64,000 nucleotides of DNA. Origin: Dermacentor variabilis. Taxonomy: Eukaryota; Arthropoda; Arachnida; Ixodida; Ixodidae. Where the stretch lies: positions 36,333,115-36,397,114 of the forward strand of contig NC_134573.1 in NCBI RefSeq assembly GCF_050947875.1, read 5' to 3'. Position numbers and translations under genes: made by a program. Positions 32,481-43,700 of this stretch are shown here, in pieces; position 1 is the first letter of the stretch; every line of letters starts with the position of its first letter. The notes beneath the pieces were generated by a model that searched no databases, was not told the origin of the DNA, and saw nothing but the letters and a program-made list of their open reading frames with translations.

Positions 32481-34059
32481 ACATAACATATTAAGGAGCC
32501 GTAGCCGAAAATTCTAGATTCATAAAAAGATATATTGCGGACCTGGTCAGCTCAACCAGGCTAAGTGACCTTTTGTCATTTAAATGGCTCATACCTGAAA
32601 AAAACGGCTTCCAGTCCAGTGATACAAAAAAGTGCACGATCGAGTGAAACAAAACGCAGCATGCTGAGCGACAATTCATACCCACTTAAGAAAACAAAGA
32701 CGCAAAGGCTGAATGGGGATGAAGAAAAAAGGAAAGAAAGCAAGAACAGAAGACGGAACGTAAGAAAGAACGAAGGTAAGAAAGGAGAAAAGGAAGAAAG
32801 GGCGAAATAAAGAACGAAAGAACCTTTAGGTAGTGTATTAGGAGCTCGCATGCGTCGTTGGGGAGGTCGACCTACAACACCGTATACGTTTACTTAGCAC
32901 CGCGGCTCGTTATGCCTCGTAAGGAGGCTGAACACTTTGACCGTATAACCTAATGCATCACCTCGTGTGCAGCAGGCTTTCGCCTTTACGGACTACAGGA
33001 GTTCAACACGATGGCAATTTTTTTTTATTTGAGAACAGTGAATCAATTGGCTGCCGTGAAAAACTAGTTGTTACTCTGACCCAAATGTGCGTGCTTGAAA
33101 AAAGCGAGCAATGAATTAGCTTGAGAACTCGCACTCAAATGTAAAAACCATGATAACTCTTTCTAAAATTTTTTTAGGCCTAGCTTCTTCTATTGTCTTC
33201 TTTAGTTTGTCTCCTCCTTTTTTGCAGTGCAGCTTGTCGGTGAACACTCCAGTGACAGCAAAATTCTCATATTTTTGGTAAAAAGCTGTATCTTTCCCTC
33301 TCCCAATATTCTAAATAAATAACAACACAATTTATCACCCTTTAACATTTCTAACACAACTGTACGTGCGTGGCTTCATGGTGTCAATTGGCACGATCTG
33401 CTCAAATTAAAAGGAAATATAGAAGCTGTACGTGAGTATCAGTGCATACATAAGGGCTTGAACCAAAGATTAAAATAAATAGAAGAACATGAACATATGC
33501 ACATACAACGTTGTATGAGTACAGCCGAAATACATTTGCACGAGGTTTAAGGAAAATTATTATGGTCCCTGGGATTATGTATAGTTGCCTCGTGCCGCAC
33601 ATAGAAGCTAAATGAAAGGTGGCGTTCGAAGTTATTTAGAGGGCTGTGTTATTAAGAAAGCCAGTGTCCCTCTTGAAATACAGGTAGTAAATATTGGTTT
33701 CCTCGTCAGTGTTACCCCGTGAATTTACTCATGCCGACAAGCAATAAGAAAAGGGGCTAACTGAATAAAAGAGCAGGGCATATATAAAACCAGAGAAGTT
33801 AATTGCAAGCTACCCTAATGTTAAGATCATATCGAAATCGTTGTTTGAATAACCGAGGATGCTTTATTAAGCATCCTCGGTTAGCATCCATTGCCAGAGA
33901 TACAAGTGCAAATCAAGATTTAAAGAAATAGTCATCATGAGTAGGAGCAGGTGTGAAATCACGCGCTTGATAATAGAAGCCGGACACATATCAACATTCG
34001 GCGACCCATGCGTCAGTAAACCTTCCATTTTATTATCTTCAAAAGAGCTGAATTATCTT
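32481..34059. other. No gene recognised; purine-rich tract at about 32690-32815
   Basis: The tract is almost all A and G (GAAAGAA-like). The rest is AT-rich non-coding DNA, apart from the hairpin at 33850. Confidence 0.5.
33850..33883. repeat. Perfect 15-bp stem hairpin with TATT loop
   Basis: TAACCGAGGATGCTT (33850-33864) pairs perfectly with AAGCATCCTCGGTTA (33869-33883). No T-run follows it and no gene ends here, so a terminator role is not supported. Confidence 0.9.
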
Positions 34060-34320
34060 TGTTCGCGTTGAACGTGTGTATGTCTGTGAGTATGTGAGTC
34101 AAGAAACTGCCTACGTGTGGCTCCCAGTTTATATCTACTGTTTTTTTCTCCAAAAATTTTACACGTGTTGTATGACGGGTCGAGGGTGTATATATAGCGA
34201 CGAGAACCAGAAATAAATCTGTTGTTGAAAGTAGCGCTGTGTGTGTCAGGTGTGCCTTCTGTTGTCCGTGTCAAGCTTGCGCTATAGCAAAATGAGATAT
34301 GCCGTACCAACAAGCCCCTA
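34060..34320. promoter_or_regulatory. Possible solo-LTR-like or promoter-like repeat
   Basis: GTGTATATATAGCGACG (about 34187) looks like a TATA box, and AATAAA follows at about 34213. This spacing is typical of an LTR. No matching second copy or target duplication is visible. Confidence 0.25.
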
Positions 34321-34559
34321 TTGCTATCCTCATCACTATACCGACTCCCGGCCGCTGCATAATTGCTGAACTAGAGATCTGAACTGCTCTGAGGATTCCA
34401 GAAGACATGGGTGGAACACAATATAAGGCTTGAAGGCCTCTGCGGAGACATTAGCAGCGGGCTGTTGTGAATGATATTAGGTTTTCGCCCATCAGCCGAA
34501 GGTCTGTGGGGGAGCGCCAGTTTTAATCATTATCTTGAGCACTCACATAACGTTGCAGA

Positions 34560-35530
34560 CTAGCGGTCCTTGGATTCTAACGGGCGATTTCAACACCCAT
34601 CATATTCTGAGGGTAGCTCGACAATAAATTCCAGAGGCACGAATGTTATGTCGTTCGCCTTTGATCCCCACCTTTGTGTCACGAATGACGGCAGTCCTAC
34701 ATACCTTCGAGGTCTTATGTGCGGCAGTTGCCTGGATTTGACTTTGGTAACAGGATGCTTCAGTTCACAAGTTCAGTGGTTTTGAGACATAAAAAAACAT
34801 GGAAGTGGCTATATTCCTACATATTTGCGGATCAAGGGGTCAAGTAGTTCTACCTGGTCGAATGCAGTACGAAGAATTGACTGGACTAAATTTGAACTAC
34901 GCATGAAAAATGTATGCAGAGAATACCTTGGCCGCAGCCTAGTGGATACCATCACAGCGGCAATGAGGGGAGCTTCATGTCTCCTAACGTTGACTGCAAA
35001 CCGCTCCGAATTTGACGTAGAAGTGGGAAGCCTGACCGCACTTCAACGACGAGCAGAAAGGAGATACAGGCACACGAAGGCAGTTTGTGCTCTCAGAATG
35101 GCACGGAGAACACAGATGAAAATCAATCGCCATTTGCGCAAATTGCAGAAGCAACGCGAGAATTCGTTTTGTCAATCACGGGACCCTCGCAAAGCACTTT
35201 CAAACATCTGGAGGACTGTTCGTGGCCTGCACTCATCTCCACAACAGCGAGATCCTTTCATGGCCTTAGTGGCACGCCACTGCCCGACGCAACTTGAGGT
35301 GGTGAATGATTTTTGTGCTCGGATCGCTGGCGCGTGTGTCACCCCCAACGCCGAAGGCGCTGGTCTCTCCCTGTGTCTCGCATCCAAGAAATGGAAATTC
35401 CATTTACTATGGAAGAACTGGACGCATCTTCGGCTGCTTCTCGACGCTCTTCACCAGGGCCCGACAGCATCACCTATGCAGCTCTTGCCCATCTTGGACA
35501 AGACAACAGTACAGGCAACAGCTGGTAAAC
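34560..35530 (+). pseudogene. LINE endonuclease end and linker
   Basis: GPWILTGDFNTHH at about 34569-34606 contains the GDFN metal-binding motif. SPTYLRGLMCGSCLDLTLV follows near 34700. A 242-codon linker frame (34825-35553) starts at MRIKGSSSS. Two frameshifts separate them. The linker has no known catalytic role. Confidence 0.78.
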
Positions 35531-35589
35531 TACTACAACCGCTCATGACATGAAGGCATCGTTCGTCAGCAATGGAAGATTAGTAGGGT

Positions 35590-36350
35590 CGTACTGCTAC
35601 TCAAACAAGGAAAGTCGCCTTTCGACCTGACGTCATATCGTCCTATTACCTTGGCAAGCTTCATAGGGAAAGTAATGGAAAAGATGACTCTTACATGCCT
35701 GAAGTGGTATCTTGAACGTCACAATGTGTACCCTGACTTCATGACAGGTTTTCGGCCAGGCAGATCAACGATAGATAATGTTATTGACCTAACAACATTC
35801 ATACAACAAAAATGCCTGACGCATATATCACTGGTGCTCTTTCTTGATGTAAAAGGCGCGTACGACAATCTTACACATGAAGCGATCCTCGAGCGATTGA
35901 AGGCTGTTGGAATCGGTGGCTGAATATTTCTGTGGATCCGCGACTATTTGACCAGAAAGTCCTTCTTTGTGCTGACCGAAGATGGCCCACTGCCAGCTAT
36001 TTTACAAATGGTGGTTTCTAACAGGGCGGGGTATTGAGCCCTATTCACTTTAATCTAGCTATCGTTGACCTACCTGAAGAATTACTCAACACAATTCACC
36101 TATCAATGTACACAGATGATATTTGTCTTCGGTCTTCTGCAGTGACCCGTCGTCAAGTGCACGCGAAAATTCAACGGGCATCCACCCTAACCTGTTCGTA
36201 TCTCCGCAAACAAGGCCTTAGAGTGTTCATCAAAAAATGCGCGGTTATTTCGTTTATGCGCCAACCCATGGCACCATGCCCTGTTTCTTTCAATGGCCAG
36301 GCTATCAAATACCAGAAGTCTCACCTCTCTTTACATATATGTAAAGCATA
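35590..36350 (+). pseudogene. LINE reverse transcriptase
   Basis: RPITLASFIGKVMEK, then GFRPGRSTIDNV, then motif A FLDVKGAYD (about 35840-35866) and motif C MYTDDICL (about 36105-36128) are all present, and both catalytic Asp of motif C remain. A stop after GIGG (about 35923) and a frameshift near 36010 break it. The frame ends in a small palindromic insertion at 36350-36389. Confidence 0.85.
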
Positions 36351-36389
36351 GGTCCCTGTTAATACATATGCATATATTAACAGGGACCT
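36350..36389. repeat. Small palindrome within the LINE RT
   Basis: AGGTCCCTGTTAATA (36350-36364) and its perfect inverse (36375-36389) flank a 10-bp spacer. The right arm is original coding sequence (it reads NRDLSWSPH), so the left arm looks like a templated inverted copy. TTACATATATGTAA, another palindrome, lies just before it. Confidence 0.85.
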
Positions 36390-36949
36390 TTCATGGAGCC
36401 CCCACTGCATCTGTCTGACGCGGAGATTAATTTTGATTGTACATATAGTGAGGTTCCTGTGCGGAAAAACCTGGGGTACGTCGGTACGGTCCATGCTGCA
36501 GCTGTAGAAAGAACTGTTTCTGGGATTTTTACGGTACATCTTGGCGGTTTTGGCTTAGACATGTAAAACAAACACTCATACCCTCGATTGTTGGCAAGGC
36601 CAGGCTCTGCGGACATGTCTTGGACTACCACGATGCGCTTTGACTCGTGCAACAATGATGATTGCTAGAGACTGCTTAGTTCCAACCTATATAATGATTG
36701 ACAGCCTTAGAGCACACATTGGACATGTGCGTCGCGTTCCCAGTCATTATATTGCTGCTTTGCCAGCACAAAGATCTCAAGCTACATTTTCTAAACTTGT
36801 TGTGACAGATCAAGGCTACCTTCCGTCGGGCTTTACACCAGCAGCGAGACCACTGTTACCCCTATGGTTCCTACAACGACCACAATACGCTTCACGATTC
36901 CGGGAATAACGAAGGAGGCCCGTCATTCAACAGTGGCTCTGCTTCAGTT

Positions 36950-37720
36950 CACATTGTCATTACTGAACGAGGCATATGAACAAAGAACCCACATTTACAC
37001 CAATGGATCTGTCTCAGCCACCAGCTCCACAGGCGCTTTTATCATCCGGGCATTACAAATTACAAAAACTTTCAAAGTGTCCCATACAACGACCCCTACG
37101 GCAACATAACTTGCCGCTCTGCGTGCCGCTGTTAATCGCATCGCACAAGCGAAACCTCGAAAGTGGGTCCTGTATTGTGACTCCAAGGCAGGTGTTCAGT
37201 GTCTTCAGTAAGCATTACAACGCAAGACCCATCCCCAACTGGTGTTTGAGACCAGAGAGCTTCTCCATAAAGCCCCCATAAATGGACATAACATCATTTT
37301 CCAATGGCTTCCGGGGCACTGTGGCATCGTCAGAAATGACCTTGCTGACTATGCCGCCTGGTCAACCCATAAAGAAACTCAGACACTTCCTACACCCTTA
37401 TCAAGGGCAGATGCTGCGAGGGGTCTTCGCTTACTTGCTCAAAGCAAGACTGAATGTTTGTGGAAAGCCCCGTTTTTGTTTCCAAATGCTGTCTCCACCG
37501 GTTGGATCCTACAATGAAGCTGCAGATTTCATCGAACTTCTCCCGCCATGATGCAACCTTACTGTGCCGCCTCTGGTTAGGGGTGGCTTTTACGAACGCC
37601 TACTCATTCCTTATTGGAATGTCCGACACACCGATCTGTGACGTGCAACTGTGAAGAGACGGTTGAACACGTGCTGTGTTTTTCTGATCTCTATAACAAC
37701 AAACGCACGTTATTCAGAGA
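36950..37720 (+). pseudogene. LINE RNase H and C-terminal Cys region
   Basis: IYTNGSVSATSSTGAF (about 36990) is the YTDGS start of RNase H with Asn in place of the catalytic Asp. QWLPGHCGIVRND (about 37300) is the distal RNase H motif. RLWLGVAFTNAYSFLIGM and a Cys pair follow at about 37570-37660. The frames are shifted several times. Confidence 0.82.
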
Positions 37721-38112
37721 GTGTTAAACCGATTAAATAACAGACCATTTTCAGAGACTACACTTTTCGAACCATGGCCCCATACGTCGCAGGCTTACAA
37801 AGCGATGCGGACACTGCTACGTTTCATGAAAGCGATTTGCCTCAGTGACCGATTATAGGCGTGAAGTTAGGGGCATCCGCATATACTGACACCGATAGTG
37901 CCTTCTTCCCTCCCTCGCCTTTCTTTTCTTCTATTAAAGCCCTTCCGCTGCGTGGGGTAGCAAACCGGACATGCGTCGGGTTGATCTCCCTACCTCTCCT
38001 TCCTTCCTTTTCATCCTCCTCCTAATCATAACTAACAAGAGTACCTTAGGGTTAGTAACAAGAATGATCTCTTTATCGAACTGGATCACATGAACAGTGC
38101 TCTGATACTTAC

Positions 38113-38298
38113 GAAGGCATTCTGGCCAAGGCTCGGGAACCCACGTATCATCGCCATCGGCAGAGGTGATGCATGTTAAATTATTGGGTCCCCTAAGCCA
38201 GAAATCGTTGTCGCAGTTGTAGAGGACCAGACGCTCCTCTTCATTTTCCACGAATGTGCCATTCGGAAGCTCAGGGGGCGGAGTGGTGCAAGGGGGCA
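38113..38298 (-). CDS. Internal exon encoding one sushi (CCP/SCR) domain
   Basis: Minus strand: a pyrimidine-rich acceptor (TTTTTGCTTCTTCACAAAG) and a consensus donor GTAAGT bound a 186-nt exon, phase 1 at both ends. It encodes PPCTTPPPELPNGTF, then LYNC, LTC, and the ending PWPEC, giving the usual four sushi cysteines. It lacks the extra CC pair found in the domains at 2525 and 1149. No stop interrupts it. A phase 1 donor lets it splice in frame to the exon at 2525-2704, completing a Pro codon, across a 35.4-kb interval. A LINE 3' end lies close on its downstream side. Linkage to the other two exons is inferred from strand, phase and domain type. The gene name is unknown. Confidence 0.87.
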
Positions 38299-38529
38299 CT
38301 TTGTGAAGAAGCAAAAAGAAAACAAAACGCAAACAGTAGCTAGATTGACGCCCATGAATCAAAAAGCAATGATGTATTCCTTAAAAATTTTGTTTGTAGT
38401 GAAGTGTGCTCGAAACTATTTTAGAACAATATTGGGTGCTGGAGAATCTTGGGCAGGCAACAGCGGGGCTTCTTGTGTGCGGTGCTGCTTTACCTTGTTT
38501 TGAATTCGATATTTTCCGTATCAATATTG
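38299..38529. other. Putative intron upstream of the sushi exon
   Basis: It contains the polypyrimidine tract of the minus-strand acceptor (about 38299-38330). Nothing else is recognised. Confidence 0.5.
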
Positions 38530-39560
38530 TAAAAGTTGAAAGCTCAGTAGATAATGCTGTTTACGCGGATGTCTGAAGCCCTCTTCTGTGTGGTGATACC
38601 ATTGACGACCTTATTGTATCAGCTAATGAAACACTAAAGAAAATATGTCTGTGGACACTTAATTAGTTCCCACACATAAATTTCTCTTAAACTAAGGCGG
38701 TACTTGGCAAGACAAATCCAAATGATGTGAATCATATAAGAATTTGTAAAATAACAGTAACGATATCAGTTTCTCCATATGTAAAAAGACTTTTTTGTAT
38801 ATTTAACAATTACTTCTTATGGGATTATAATGCAGGGCACATAAGTCAATAACATTCAAGAAATTTAGGCATATTGCGTAGATATCAACCTAGACTACCT
38901 GTACCTCAAACAAGTTTAATTTACAGTGCCCTTTTCTTTATCATCAACATTATTTTTATAGTATTTGCACCACAGATACAAAAACATCTTTAAATGCTCT
39001 GGTTTAACTTCAATAACATGCATAACGGTTTATTGCAGGTGTCTCGCACAAAGCGCACCCCTCTAAATTGTGTAGGAAATTCGAAATCTTAATAGTTGAT
39101 TGTTGCTACAAATATCATCCATCTTTAGGCTTTCTAAATCTGAAATGCGTAGAGACAGCAGGTACATACGTGGTCTAGCTGACTGGAAACCTTATCCAAC
39201 CTATCGACTGGCTCGACATAGAGAGAATAAGTATATACCGTGTCCACGTACCAAAATATAGACTTCAAACACTTCGTTTTTGTCTTCCAAATGTACATAA
39301 TAGGCGGAAAATAACAATCGAGAACTTACGTGCTTTATCAAAAACTGCGTTGTTCCAATTCATTGGTTTATCTTTACAATTGTAAAACGTCTATTTTATT
39401 GTAATATGTAAATGTCTCATTAAATGTTTGTTGGGAAAGGCCACGTACGTATATTTATGTACCGTTGTTTTCTGCTGTCTTTGCTAGTTTTTATGTTTAA
39501 GGAGTCACGGGGCACGTCAAGCTGCCTTTACTGTTTTTTCCCGTCATGTATACTAAACCA
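38530..39560 (+). pseudogene. CR1/L2-like LINE RT 3' part, heavily decayed
   Basis: Scattered matches in order include SANETLKKICLW (about 38620), LLWDYNAGHIS (about 38816), RLSKSEMRRDSRYIRGLADW (about 39135) and YRLARHREYKY near 39205. These resemble the thumb and C-terminal region of CR1/L2-type RTs. No frame longer than about 60 codons remains. The classification is tentative. Confidence 0.5.
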
Positions 39561-40013
39561 CAAATGCACCTTACTCATGTAGTATGTGGTTAAATATATG
39601 AATTTATATTCAAAGCTAACCGAGGCTGTCTTTTGAAGTCTTCCGTGTATTAGGGTTCTCTATATCTTCAAGCAAGTTTCTCGCTCCGTCTTATTCACTC
39701 TATGAGTGATGAGTGCTGTGAATGTACAAAAAAATTGCAGCTGCTACTACATTTGGGAGGGCTAGAAGGTGTTACGGTGTATGTGTTGTGAGAGAAGTAG
39801 AAGAAAATAGAGTAGAAATAAAAAAATAAGAACCAAGAGCTACTTTTTGTCTTTTTCACCCTGTGTCCTTGTCTGCTAACTGGGTACGCACATCCAAAAT
39901 TATAGCACTGCATGTTCATAGGAGCATAAGCTAAGGTAATATTTTAGATGGTGAAGGATATGGAGAGCATCAGGCTTCTCACGTAAGCATATGCCAAATT
40001 TACGTGGTTGATA
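39561..40013. other. No gene recognised
   Basis: AT-rich, non-coding. Confidence 0.5.
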
Positions 40014-40180
40014 TTATGTATGTATGCAGTATGTATGTATGTATGTATGTATGTATGTATGTATGTATGTATGTATGTATGTATGTATGTATGTATGTAT
40101 GCATGCATGCATGCATGCATGCATGTATGTATGTATGTATGTATGTATGTATGTATGTATGTATGTATGTATGTATGCAT
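40014..40180. repeat. (TATG)n microsatellite with a (CATG)n core
   Basis: Tetranucleotide TATG repeats run for about 165 bp, broken in the middle by several GCATGCAT units. Long open frames on both strands here are products of the repeat only. Confidence 0.97.
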
Positions 40181-40657
40181 TAGTGTTGGCAGCAGGTTAC
40201 CCTAAAGCTCCGCCTGAATGATTTCGACAATGTATGGATCTGCGTAATTTTTCTCGCCTTTCCCTCACCCGAAAGAAAGGCAATGTGTAAACTTTACTGT
40301 CAGCAAAACACGTTGTTTTCATATACATTTCTTGTCTCAAGTGAGGTCTTACTTGTTTCAACGAAACCACCCGAAAAAAATTTGAAAATGCGTAAGAGTC
40401 TTACGTGCATAAGTTGTAGGGAGCAGGAGCAGCGTCATAACCAACATTTTGCTGGCTGAAAAAAATAGATAAAGCAATCGGGTTACAAGTATGTTGAAAG
40501 CAGTATTGGATAATATTTTCGAAATAATGTGATACGTATTTGCAATAACTATGTTACGGGCCCATGTTAAAACGCTTCTTAGCCTCTTCAACTACTTTAC
40601 ATTATTTACGCCCTATTTGACTTCACAATCATGAAAAATGGGAATGATTATGTTATA
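40181..40657. other. No gene recognised
   Basis: Short frames only, with no domain seen. Confidence 0.5.
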
Positions 40658-40872
40658 CCCGCCGTGGTTTCTCAGTGACTATAGTGTTGGGCTGCTGCGC
40701 ACTAAGTCACGGGTTCGAATCCCGGCCATGGCGGCCAAATGCGAACACACCCTTGTACTTAGATTTAGGCGCAGGTTAAAGAACTCTAGGTGGTGAAAAA
40801 TTCTGGAGTCCTCGCTACGGCGTGCCTCATAATCAGAAAGGGGTTTTGGCACGTAAAACCCCATAATTTTTT
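40658..40872 (+). mobile_element. Full-length Ruka-type SINE
   Basis: The head CCCGCCGTGGTTTCTCAGTG with a strong B box GGGTTCGAATCCCGG is followed by the body (TTAAAGAACTCTAGGTGG, CGTGCCTCATAATCAGAAAG, GGCACGTAAAACCCCATAAT) and a T-run. Confidence 0.93.
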
Positions 40873-42121
40873 AACGATTGTGGTAAATACGTGCTCCCAT
40901 GCAAATATTAAAAACGTCATTTGCGTGACCGCACGCAATAATTAAAAAGCGACATACGTAACCACATTTGAAAAGAATAGCTTTCTTTATATATCTCTAG
41001 CTACATACGAAAGCCTTCGATTGGATGAGAGACGGTGAGAGGGCGATGCAATGTGAAGGTGTCACGAAGTAGAGTGAGCCGGAAATTGCAGGTGCGCGCT
41101 TGGAAACTGAGGGGCCACTTTCATCTGTCGTCGAAATGAGGAAAGACGCGACGGGGATCAGTGAAATCAGCCTCTTTATAGTTGTCTTGAGCGAAATGAC
41201 ACAGCAAGGCGGCTTATATAGCATAAAATACGTCAGCAACATAGTGCCGCTAAGCCCAGTTCTGCTTTGTGAAATAAAACGTAAAACTTGCCGTAAAGTG
41301 CGAAATTCGAAGCCTGAGGATGAAATGCTATATTTTCTAAGCCTAGACGTGGAGCGTATCGCAATTCTGAAGCAGCTATAAGTGCAGAAAATTCAATATA
41401 AATTACTCAATATGTTTATTTTGTGAAAACTTTACGAAAAACTTAGTAATGAAGTAAGCTAACGACACTGTCACGCTGCACGGGGGAGCTGAATAATGAG
41501 TAAGCAGATGAGTGCGCGCGAGGAACTCTTCGCTGGCTGGTCTTGCCTGGCCACCCTGCCGTTTGCGCTAAGCTATTATCTATCATTTTGTAAAAAAGCA
41601 CATCCCATCGAATACAAGTTTAATGGAGGTACGGGGTACACACCACACTGGACGTCCGATCTCTACCAGCCATTCAACTCAGCAAAGTGTTGGCGGGTTA
41701 CTAGAGGGAGTCGCTTACTTTAGTGATTCGGGTGGGGGTGAAGGTGGCAAAGAAACTGCGGAAGAGAGAATTTCTATTAGGCAAGCTGCTTATCGGACAC
41801 ATCGAGGGGTACGCAAAATACGAGGCAAAGCGAATGAGGACGTCCTAGACCGGTTGATACATTACCCCAGGTTGGGCCACCACAATAATTGATGCGCGAC
41901 TGGGCAGACCTCAAGTGTTGTCTTTTTCCTTGTAGGAACTGCCGTTGTGCGGATCGGTAATAACGGATGGCCACATTTTGGAATTGGTCCGTTGATGTTT
42001 TGGTGATTTGCTTTAGAAAAAGAAAAAGGACGAGCAGACACTTTTGCCACGAGTGAAGTTACTGGAAGAAAGGGTGTAATAACAAAATTGAGGTGACTCA
42101 AGCTTTGCAGAATTGAGTGGT
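40873..42121. other. No gene recognised; several open frames of 75-93 codons
   Basis: Frames at 41100-41381 and 41623-41892 (plus) and 40997-41242 (minus) have no motif I recognise. None is flanked by clear splice sites. Confidence 0.4.
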
Positions 42122-42539
42122 CGAGCTCACAGCAGCGCTAGCGGAATGCGGAACCACTGTCTGCTTTTTGCGCAGTTTTTGCCCTGAATTGCCGATCCTG
42201 TCTCTGGCTCGACCAGGTTTCTTCGCCTCAATTCAAATGGCCCCGGCAACCCTTATTCGACTACGTTTCACAGCATGGATAACTCGTCTAATGGGGACAC
42301 AGACGACCTTATCTACTTCGCTGAAGACAGCCTTGGCCTGTTCATCGCCTCGACAGTTGATGGTCTTTGTGACATCATCCTCGGCGACGTCATCCTGGCC
42401 CCTCCAATTGCCGGCAAGTCTGGCATGATGACTTCCCTGGCAGGACACACAAGAACGTCGTCGACAGCTCCCTTCTTTAGTGGGTGAGTTCACAGCAAGG
42501 CTAGCGGGATGCTGAACCGCTTTTGGCTTTTTACGCAGG
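42122..42539 (+). repeat. Duplicated 55-bp block, 365 bp apart, upstream of a LINE ORF
   Basis: GAGCTCACAGCAGCGCTAGC at 42122 and GAGTTCACAGCAAGGCTAGC at 42487 begin matching blocks of about 55 bp, each ending CTTTTT.CGCAG. The intervening sequence has open frames but no known domain. This could be a tandem 5' promoter-unit arrangement of the LINE that starts at 42555, or a remnant exon pair, since GTGAGT and CAG sites are present. Confidence 0.55.
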
Positions 42540-42554
42540 TAGGTTACCTCAAAA

Positions 42555-43061
42555 ATGCCAAGTGCATTCGTTCGGATAATGGCTTTCTCCTGCTGTTTTC
42601 TCGCACACACGATTGCGTATGTGCTTAGTTTTGTGTCCCTGTGCTCTGACCTTATTTATTGTGTGAGAAGTCTCCTCTTGAGCGGTGATGTGGAACTGAA
42701 TCCAGGGCCTCCTAAGCACAGCAAGTCTAAAGGTTGGCTGGTAGCTGATACTCTTTTGCGAAGCTCGTCCACTAGCAATGAGGCGGGTACTACGGATAGC
42801 AAGGATGTTGATCTGTCTCCAGTGTCTCAAATGCTTGCCGAATCAATTAAGAGTCAGAAACGTATATCACAAGGAATCGCAGACGTGAGGCACTTCCATC
42901 AGGTTGTTAATTCAAGGTTTGATGACTTAGAGACGCGGGGCTCTGGATTGGAATCTCCCCGAGACGCACTTTCTTCTACAGCACATCAGCACAGGCTGGG
43001 CATGTCTAACGGTACTATCTGGTGTCCAGCGGCGTCGATCCTATTTTTTTTCATTCATTAA
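42555..43061 (+). pseudogene. LINE ORF N-terminus with a 2A ribosome-skipping motif (CR1/L2-type)
   Basis: The 168-codon frame starts MPSAFVRIMAF. Residues 5-36 are strongly hydrophobic, like a signal or membrane segment. Residues 44-52 read GDVELNPGP (42684-42710), an exact match to the 2A consensus D-V/I-E-x-N-P-G-P. 2A peptides make the ribosome skip the Gly-Pro bond and are known at the N-terminus of some APE-type LINEs of the CR1/L2 group. After residue 53 the sequence is hydrophilic (SKSKGWLVADTLLRS), and then it stops at 43061 without endonuclease or RT. The element is cut short. The frame up to the 2A site is open, so the motif itself is undamaged. Confidence 0.72.
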
Positions 43062-43261
43062 TTTTTGTTTTATTGCTACTCTTACCATAGAAATTATCAA
43101 AACACTGACTGAACCCATAGCCAGAGGCTAGTGTGGGGTTCAGAAGCAAAAATACACGATGGGAATGACACAGCACTTGTGTAAAATGGAAAGCCCAAAA
43201 TCACGGCGAAAGACCATAGTACAGCATACAATGAGGAGAAAATAAAATAATTGGCCACTCC

Positions 43262-43700
43262 GACTAGTTTTGCCGACGAGGTGACAAAGTGCGGAGCTCG
43301 TGAGATCTCTGAGTTAATGATGGCGTACTTCGATCATAGGGCAGTGAGTTATTGCAAGAGCGACTTTGCTGGAAATAACATTTAGAATGCGTGCCTGGAG
43401 GTCGTCGCGTTGCGAAAGGCTGGTAAAAAGGCTGGACAGACGGCGCCACTGCCTCATGCTGAAGTTACGGGCGGCGCATGCGAAATCGCGTGATGTGACC
43501 CTGAACACCACAGCTGTAGCACACAGGTAGGGATCGAGACACGCACGCTGGTTCGAAGTATTGACGCACGTCAGAAGGCACTGAATGTAAGTTTTTTTCG
43601 TCATGACGACCGTAGATAGCCGGCCGTCGTTGACATAAAGGGATGGAGCGTGAACGTCAGTCATAGAGGGTGGCCGCCGGTGTGCAAGTCCCGCTCCTTT
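43262..43700 (-). pseudogene. Ty3/gypsy gag fragment with nucleocapsid knuckle
   Basis: In one minus frame PVCYSCGVQGHITRF (about 43510) is a CCHC knuckle missing its last Cys. An Arg/Pro/Ser-rich tail ending SPRRQN follows near 43265. Upstream, the frame continues to about 43700 through a shift. It is a third, distinct gypsy gag fragment. Confidence 0.6.

Larger units (their letters stand above)
34400..38030 (+). mobile_element. RNase H-bearing LINE, nearly full ORF2, decayed
   Basis: In order: endonuclease, linker, RT, RNase H, C-terminal Cys cluster, then a pyrimidine-rich 3' end (to TCCTCCTCCTAATCATAAC). It ends only about 80 bp from the sushi exon at 38113-38298. ORF1 is not seen, so it is 5'-truncated. 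Its 3' end is the same type as the insert at 17169-17782. Confidence 0.85.

Noticed and set aside
32565..32851. Lys/Glu-rich and Phe/Ser/Leu-rich frames
   Set aside because: Both are translations of a purine-rich low-complexity tract.
33695..33720. Second hammerhead core (CTGACGAG-GAAAC on the minus strand)
   Set aside because: The two boxes adjoin with no stem II between them, so the fold is impossible.
37934..38362. 142-codon minus frame starting MIHGRQS as a whole gene
   Set aside because: Only 38113-38298 is sushi coding with splice sites; the rest runs into intron upstream and a LINE tail downstream.
39944..40221. Long Tyr/Val/Cys/Met and His/Thr repeat proteins on both strands
   Set aside because: Pure translation of the TATG microsatellite.
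40658..40730. tRNA gene on the plus strand
   Set aside because: This is the tRNA-like head of a full-length SINE.
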